In this document: in pieces, positions 33,017-35,351 of the stretch
Layout: every line of letters begins with the position of its first letter
How positions within the stretch are numbered: the stretch's first letter is position 1
NCBI GenBank assembly: GCA_944320555.1
Contig: CALUHX010000034.1
Coordinates: 1 to 35,351 of the forward strand
Length of the DNA stretch: 35,351 bases
Direction of reading: 5' to 3'
Origin: an uncultured Butyricimonas sp.
GTDB lineage: Bacteria; Bacteroidota; Bacteroidia; Bacteroidales; Marinifilaceae
Made by a program: the position numbers and the translations under genes
The notes under the pieces: generated by a model
What the model was told of the DNA's origin: nothing
The model's database searches: none
What the model saw: only the letters and a program-made list of their open reading frames with translations

Positions 33017-34135
33017 TCAAATGTTATTCGCCATAAAATGTTCATACGTCTTGCCGTAAAGCCCCGTCAACCGGTATGCCTCCGTGTAATCAAGCTGGCG
33101 ACTGTTCACGGCGTTGCGGACATGGATGGCGAATAATCGTCCCACCCGCTTCACGCTCGTCAAATAGAAGTCTCCCCCTCCGCCTTCTCTTTTCATCACC
33201 GGACGTTGGCTGTATTTCTGCCAAAAAGCACGATATTCCTCATCCGTCAACAATTTCAAATCATGCGCCCGCCGGGCAATAACAAGCTCGCTTACTTTGA
33301 ACCGGTGAGCCGCATATTTTATATTTCCATTCCACACCTCCCGCAACACAATTGCCGGAACCAAAAACTCCGCCGCCACCCGATCACAATAAACCTCCAC
33401 CCGGTCATCACTGACGACTTCCTCTCCGGCATGCCCCGCACTGACGCCCAACATCAAATGAGCAGTCTCGTGTATCAAAGTGAACATCTGGGCAGTCTTG
33501 CTGTCCGTGCTGTTCACGAAAATATATGGGGCCACATCGCTCACCATGGCGAACCCCCGGCACGATTCCACACTCAATTTGCGATGCGTGTTGTTACCCA
33601 CCACGCCGTTATACGCCAAAAACACTCCCGCATCCTCCAATTGCTGTGTCAACACCCCGACCGCCACATCCACAGACGCCAAGCTAAACGCCCAACGAGG
33701 CTCCAACCGCAATTCTTGACGTAAGCGTGCCACCGCTTCCCCTACCGGCATGTCCAAGCGCACCGTCTTCACAAGACGACAAACGTCTATCCCGTTCTCG
33801 ACCAAATAGTCTTCCAGCCAATCCTGACGTCCCCGCACACTCATCACCGTGTCGTACACGTTCAAATCAAAACGCTCAAACCTCCCAGCTTTTCCTCTAA
33901 ACATGGGAAAAGGGAGTTTCTCCTCCGGAACCTGTTGAAGAAAAAGATAACCAAAAGGCACATGAAACTTGGCGGCAAAATTTTCCAACTGGCTAACCGT
34001 TGGAGCCTTCTCGCCGGACAACCATCCCTCCAATGCCGGGAACACCGACACGGCCTCCTCTTCGTGAAAACCTGCCCGTTGAAAAGCCCAACGAAGCACG
34101 TCCGTCCGTATGTTGTCAAGTCTCGTTATTGCCAT
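33017..34135 (-). CDS. ImmA/IrrE family metallopeptidase with N-terminal XRE-like DNA-binding domain
   Basis: This 372-residue protein starts at the ATG at 34135. Residues about 1-70 resemble a helix-turn-helix region (LSGEKAPTVSQLENFAAKFHVPFGYLFLQ). A zinc peptidase domain follows with HETAH at residues 222-226 and a downstream EVYCDRVAAEFLVP supplying the third ligand. Such proteins act as repressors or antitoxins that are cleaved or cleave a partner, for example ImmA-type regulators of mobile elements. The promoter just upstream is covered by inverted repeats, consistent with autorepression. The stop is seven bases from the DUF4411 gene. Confidence 0.9.
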   Translation of the reverse strand: MAITRLDNIRTDVLRWAFQRAGFHEEEAVSVFPALEGWLSGEKAPTVSQLENFAAKFHVPFGYLFLQQVPEEKLPFPMFRGKAGRFERFDLNVYDTVMSVRGRQDWLEDYLVENGIDVCRLVKTVRLDMPVGEAVARLRQELRLEPRWAFSLASVDVAVGVLTQQLEDAGVFLAYNGVVGNNTHRKLSVESCRGFAMVSDVAPYIFVNSTDSKTAQMFTLIHETAHLMLGVSAGHAGEEVVSDDRVEVYCDRVAAEFLVPAIVLREVWNGNIKYAAHRFKVSELVIARRAHDLKLLTDEEYRAFWQKYSQRPVMKREGGGGDFYLTSVKRVGRLFAIHVRNAVNSRQLDYTEAYRLTGLYGKTYEHFMANNI

Positions 34136-34147
34136 AAATGCGCTACT

Positions 34148-34168
34148 TATCTTTGGAACACAAAGATA
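34148..34168. promoter_or_regulatory. Inverted repeat over the -7 element: likely operator
   Basis: TATCTTTG (34148-34155) and CAAAGATA (34161-34168) form a perfect 8-bp inverted repeat with a 5-base spacer. The right arm is itself the -7 element of the ImmA/IrrE gene promoter, so a bound repressor would block transcription. Confidence 0.6.
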
Positions 34169-34190
34169 TGACTTATTTCTTATCTTGCAA
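34161..34190 (-). promoter_or_regulatory. Promoter of the ImmA/IrrE-DUF4411 pair
   Basis: On the minus strand TTG (34190-34188), a 19-base spacer and TATCTTTG (34168-34161) fit the Bacteroides consensus. The start would be near 34155, about 20 bases before the ATG. Confidence 0.7.
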
Positions 34191-34197
34191 TGATAAG
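34179..34197. promoter_or_regulatory. Inverted repeat over the -33 element: possible second operator
   Basis: CTTATC (34179-34184) and GATAAG (34192-34197) form a 6-bp inverted repeat spanning the -33 TTG. The half-site CTTATCTT also occurs at 34146-34153 in the first repeat, so one protein could bind both. Confidence 0.5.
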
Positions 34198-34208
34198 ACA
34201 AAATAAAC

Positions 34209-35351
34209 TTACCCTATGCACTCGTACTCGAACCCGTTCCGCCTCATCTCCTCCCGGTCGTAGATGTTCCGCCCGTCTATCACCACGTTACCCCGCATCG
34301 TCTTGCGCAAAACCTCCCAGCTCGGAACACGGAACTCCTTCCACTCCGTGACCAGCAACAAGGCGTCCGCATCCACCACCGCCTCGTATTTGTCCCGGCA
34401 ATAAACCACCTTGTCCCCGATACGCCTCTTGCACTCCTCCATCGCCACCGGGTCGTATACCCTCACCACACAGCCCGCCTCCAGCAACAAGCCTATCAGC
34501 ACCAGCGACGGGGCCTCACGCATGTCGTCCGTCTCCGGCTTGAAGGCAAGCCCCCACAACGCAACCGTCTTGCCCCTCAAATCCCCACCGAAATGACGGA
34601 ACAGCTTCTCGAACGGCACTCGCTTCTGGCTGTCGTTCACCTCCTCCACCGCCTTCAGCACACGCATCCCGTAACCGTTCTGCTCCGCCGTCTTGATCAA
34701 CGCCTTCACGTCCTTCGGGAAACAACTGCCGCCATAACCGCAGCCCGGATAAAGGAACTTCGCACCGATACGGCTGTCGCTCCCGATTCCCTTACGAACC
34801 ATGTTCACGTCAGCTCCCACCAGCTCGCACAGGTTCGCCATGTCGTTCATGAAACTAATGCGGGTAGCCAGCATGGAGTTCGCCGCGTATTTGATCATCT
34901 CCGCGCTCGGGATGTCCGTGAACAACATACGGTCGTTCGTCAGCATGAAAGGACGGTACAGCCTCGTCATCACCTCCCTCGCGCGCTCGCTCTCCACTCC
35001 CACCACCACTCGGTCAGGACGCATGAAGTCCTCCACAGCCGCACCCTCCTTCAAGAACTCCGGGTTGCTCGCCACGTCGAAATCGACCTCCACACCACGC
35101 TTCTCAATCTCCTCCTGTATCGCCGCCTTCACCTTCCTCGCCGTGCCAACCGGCACCGTGCTCTTCGTCACGAAAACCACGTGCTTTTTAACATTTCGCC
35201 CCACCGTCCGGGCGACCTCCAGCACGTAATGCAGGTCCGCACTGCCGTCCTCGTCCGGAGGAGTCCCCACGGCGCTGAACACCACCTCCACGTCGTCCAG
35301 GCACTCCCGCAGGTCCGTCGTGAACCGCAGCCGTCCCGCCTTGGCGTTCCT
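34209..35351 (-). CDS. ugd: UDP-glucose 6-dehydrogenase, C-terminal part (5' end outside window)
   Basis: The open frame continues unbroken to the right edge (RNAKAGRLRFTTDLRECLDD precedes the VEVVFSAVGTPP block), so the N-terminal nucleotide-binding start lies outside. Visible family motifs are SAVGTPPDEDGSADL, SNPEFLKEGAAVEDF, the catalytic cysteine in GYGGSCFPKDV and the C-terminal dinucleotide-binding block WGLAFKPETDDMREAPS. These identify the UDP-glucose/GDP-mannose dehydrogenase family. SNPEFLKEGAAVEDF and FKPETDDMREAPS favour UDP-glucose, giving UDP-glucuronate for the polysaccharide. It ends 73 bases before the ImmA-like gene. Confidence 0.93.
   Translation of the reverse strand, partial: RNAKAGRLRFTTDLRECLDDVEVVFSAVGTPPDEDGSADLHYVLEVARTVGRNVKKHVVFVTKSTVPVGTARKVKAAIQEEIEKRGVEVDFDVASNPEFLKEGAAVEDFMRPDRVVVGVESERAREVMTRLYRPFMLTNDRMLFTDIPSAEMIKYAANSMLATRISFMNDMANLCELVGADVNMVRKGIGSDSRIGAKFLYPGCGYGGSCFPKDVKALIKTAEQNGYGMRVLKAVEEVNDSQKRVPFEKLFRHFGGDLRGKTVALWGLAFKPETDDMREAPSLVLIGLLLEAGCVVRVYDPVAMEECKRRIGDKVVYCRDKYEAVVDADALLLVTEWKEFRVPSWEVLRKTMRGNVVIDGRNIYDREEMRRNGFEYECIG

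Noticed and set aside
1-35351. tRNA, rRNA, CRISPR arrays, transposases or integrases
   Set aside because: None was recognised. No cloverleaf-like or repeat-spacer pattern was noticed and no recombinase motifs appear in any frame, although a covariance-model scan was not possible.

Overview
The window is a chromosomal segment of a member of the Bacteroidota, most likely Bacteroidales. The evidence is the Bacteroides-type promoter element TAnnTTTG with an upstream TTTG/TTG (five convincing examples), the lack of strong Shine-Dalgarno sequences, a FucP/GDP-fucose gene set, an Nfn-type transhydrogenase pair and a long one-direction capsule or exopolysaccharide locus. I cannot name the genus. Apart from one short + strand gene (7647-7979), every gene supported here is on the minus strand, so transcription runs from right to left.

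Housekeeping part (1-8.7 kb): the 5' part of secA, a small putative lipoprotein, a DUF308 membrane protein coupled to upp, a 0.5 kb gap holding a candidate structured RNA, htpG, the nfnA-nfnB pair, a divergent SUI1/eIF1-like gene, and two small overlapping genes, one resembling an RteC C-terminal domain.

GDP-fucose operon (8.7-14.7 kb, transcribed gmd, fcl, a cytidylyltransferase-like/GHMP-kinase fusion, mutarotase, fucP, manC): four of the five junctions are 4-base ATGA overlaps and the operon ends at a clear terminator. It joins de novo GDP-L-fucose synthesis (ManC, Gmd, Fcl) to what looks like a salvage arm: FucP imports fucose, the mutarotase supplies the right anomer, and the fusion protein would phosphorylate and perhaps nucleotidylate it. 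The fusion is not built like Fkp.

Defence-like cassette (14.9-17.1 kb): an AAA ATPase and an RloB-like protein (RloA/RloB or AbiL type) with their own promoter. They sit between two copies of a 26-bp perfect (about 43-bp imperfect) direct repeat, inside the polysaccharide gene train.

Polysaccharide locus (17.3-35.35 kb): from upstream to downstream it holds ugd (cut by the window edge), wzx, wzy, a frameshifted TupA-like ATP-grasp gene, two glycosyltransferases, a NodB-like deacetylase, a third glycosyltransferase, an initiating sugar-phosphate transferase, a formyltransferase, a PIG-L deacetylase, a PglD/NeuD-like acyltransferase, an acyl carrier protein, a ketoacyl-ACP synthase III, an SDR reductase, an MBL-fold hydrolase and a DegT aminotransferase. 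The ACP, KAS III, SDR and acyltransferase could make a short 3-hydroxyacyl group and attach it to an amino sugar. An ImmA/IrrE peptidase gene and a DUF4411 PIN-like gene lie between ugd and wzx behind a promoter covered by two inverted repeats, as expected for autoregulation. The part from about 24 to 33 kb is visibly more AT-rich than the flanks, as is common for glycosyltransferase cores acquired by transfer.
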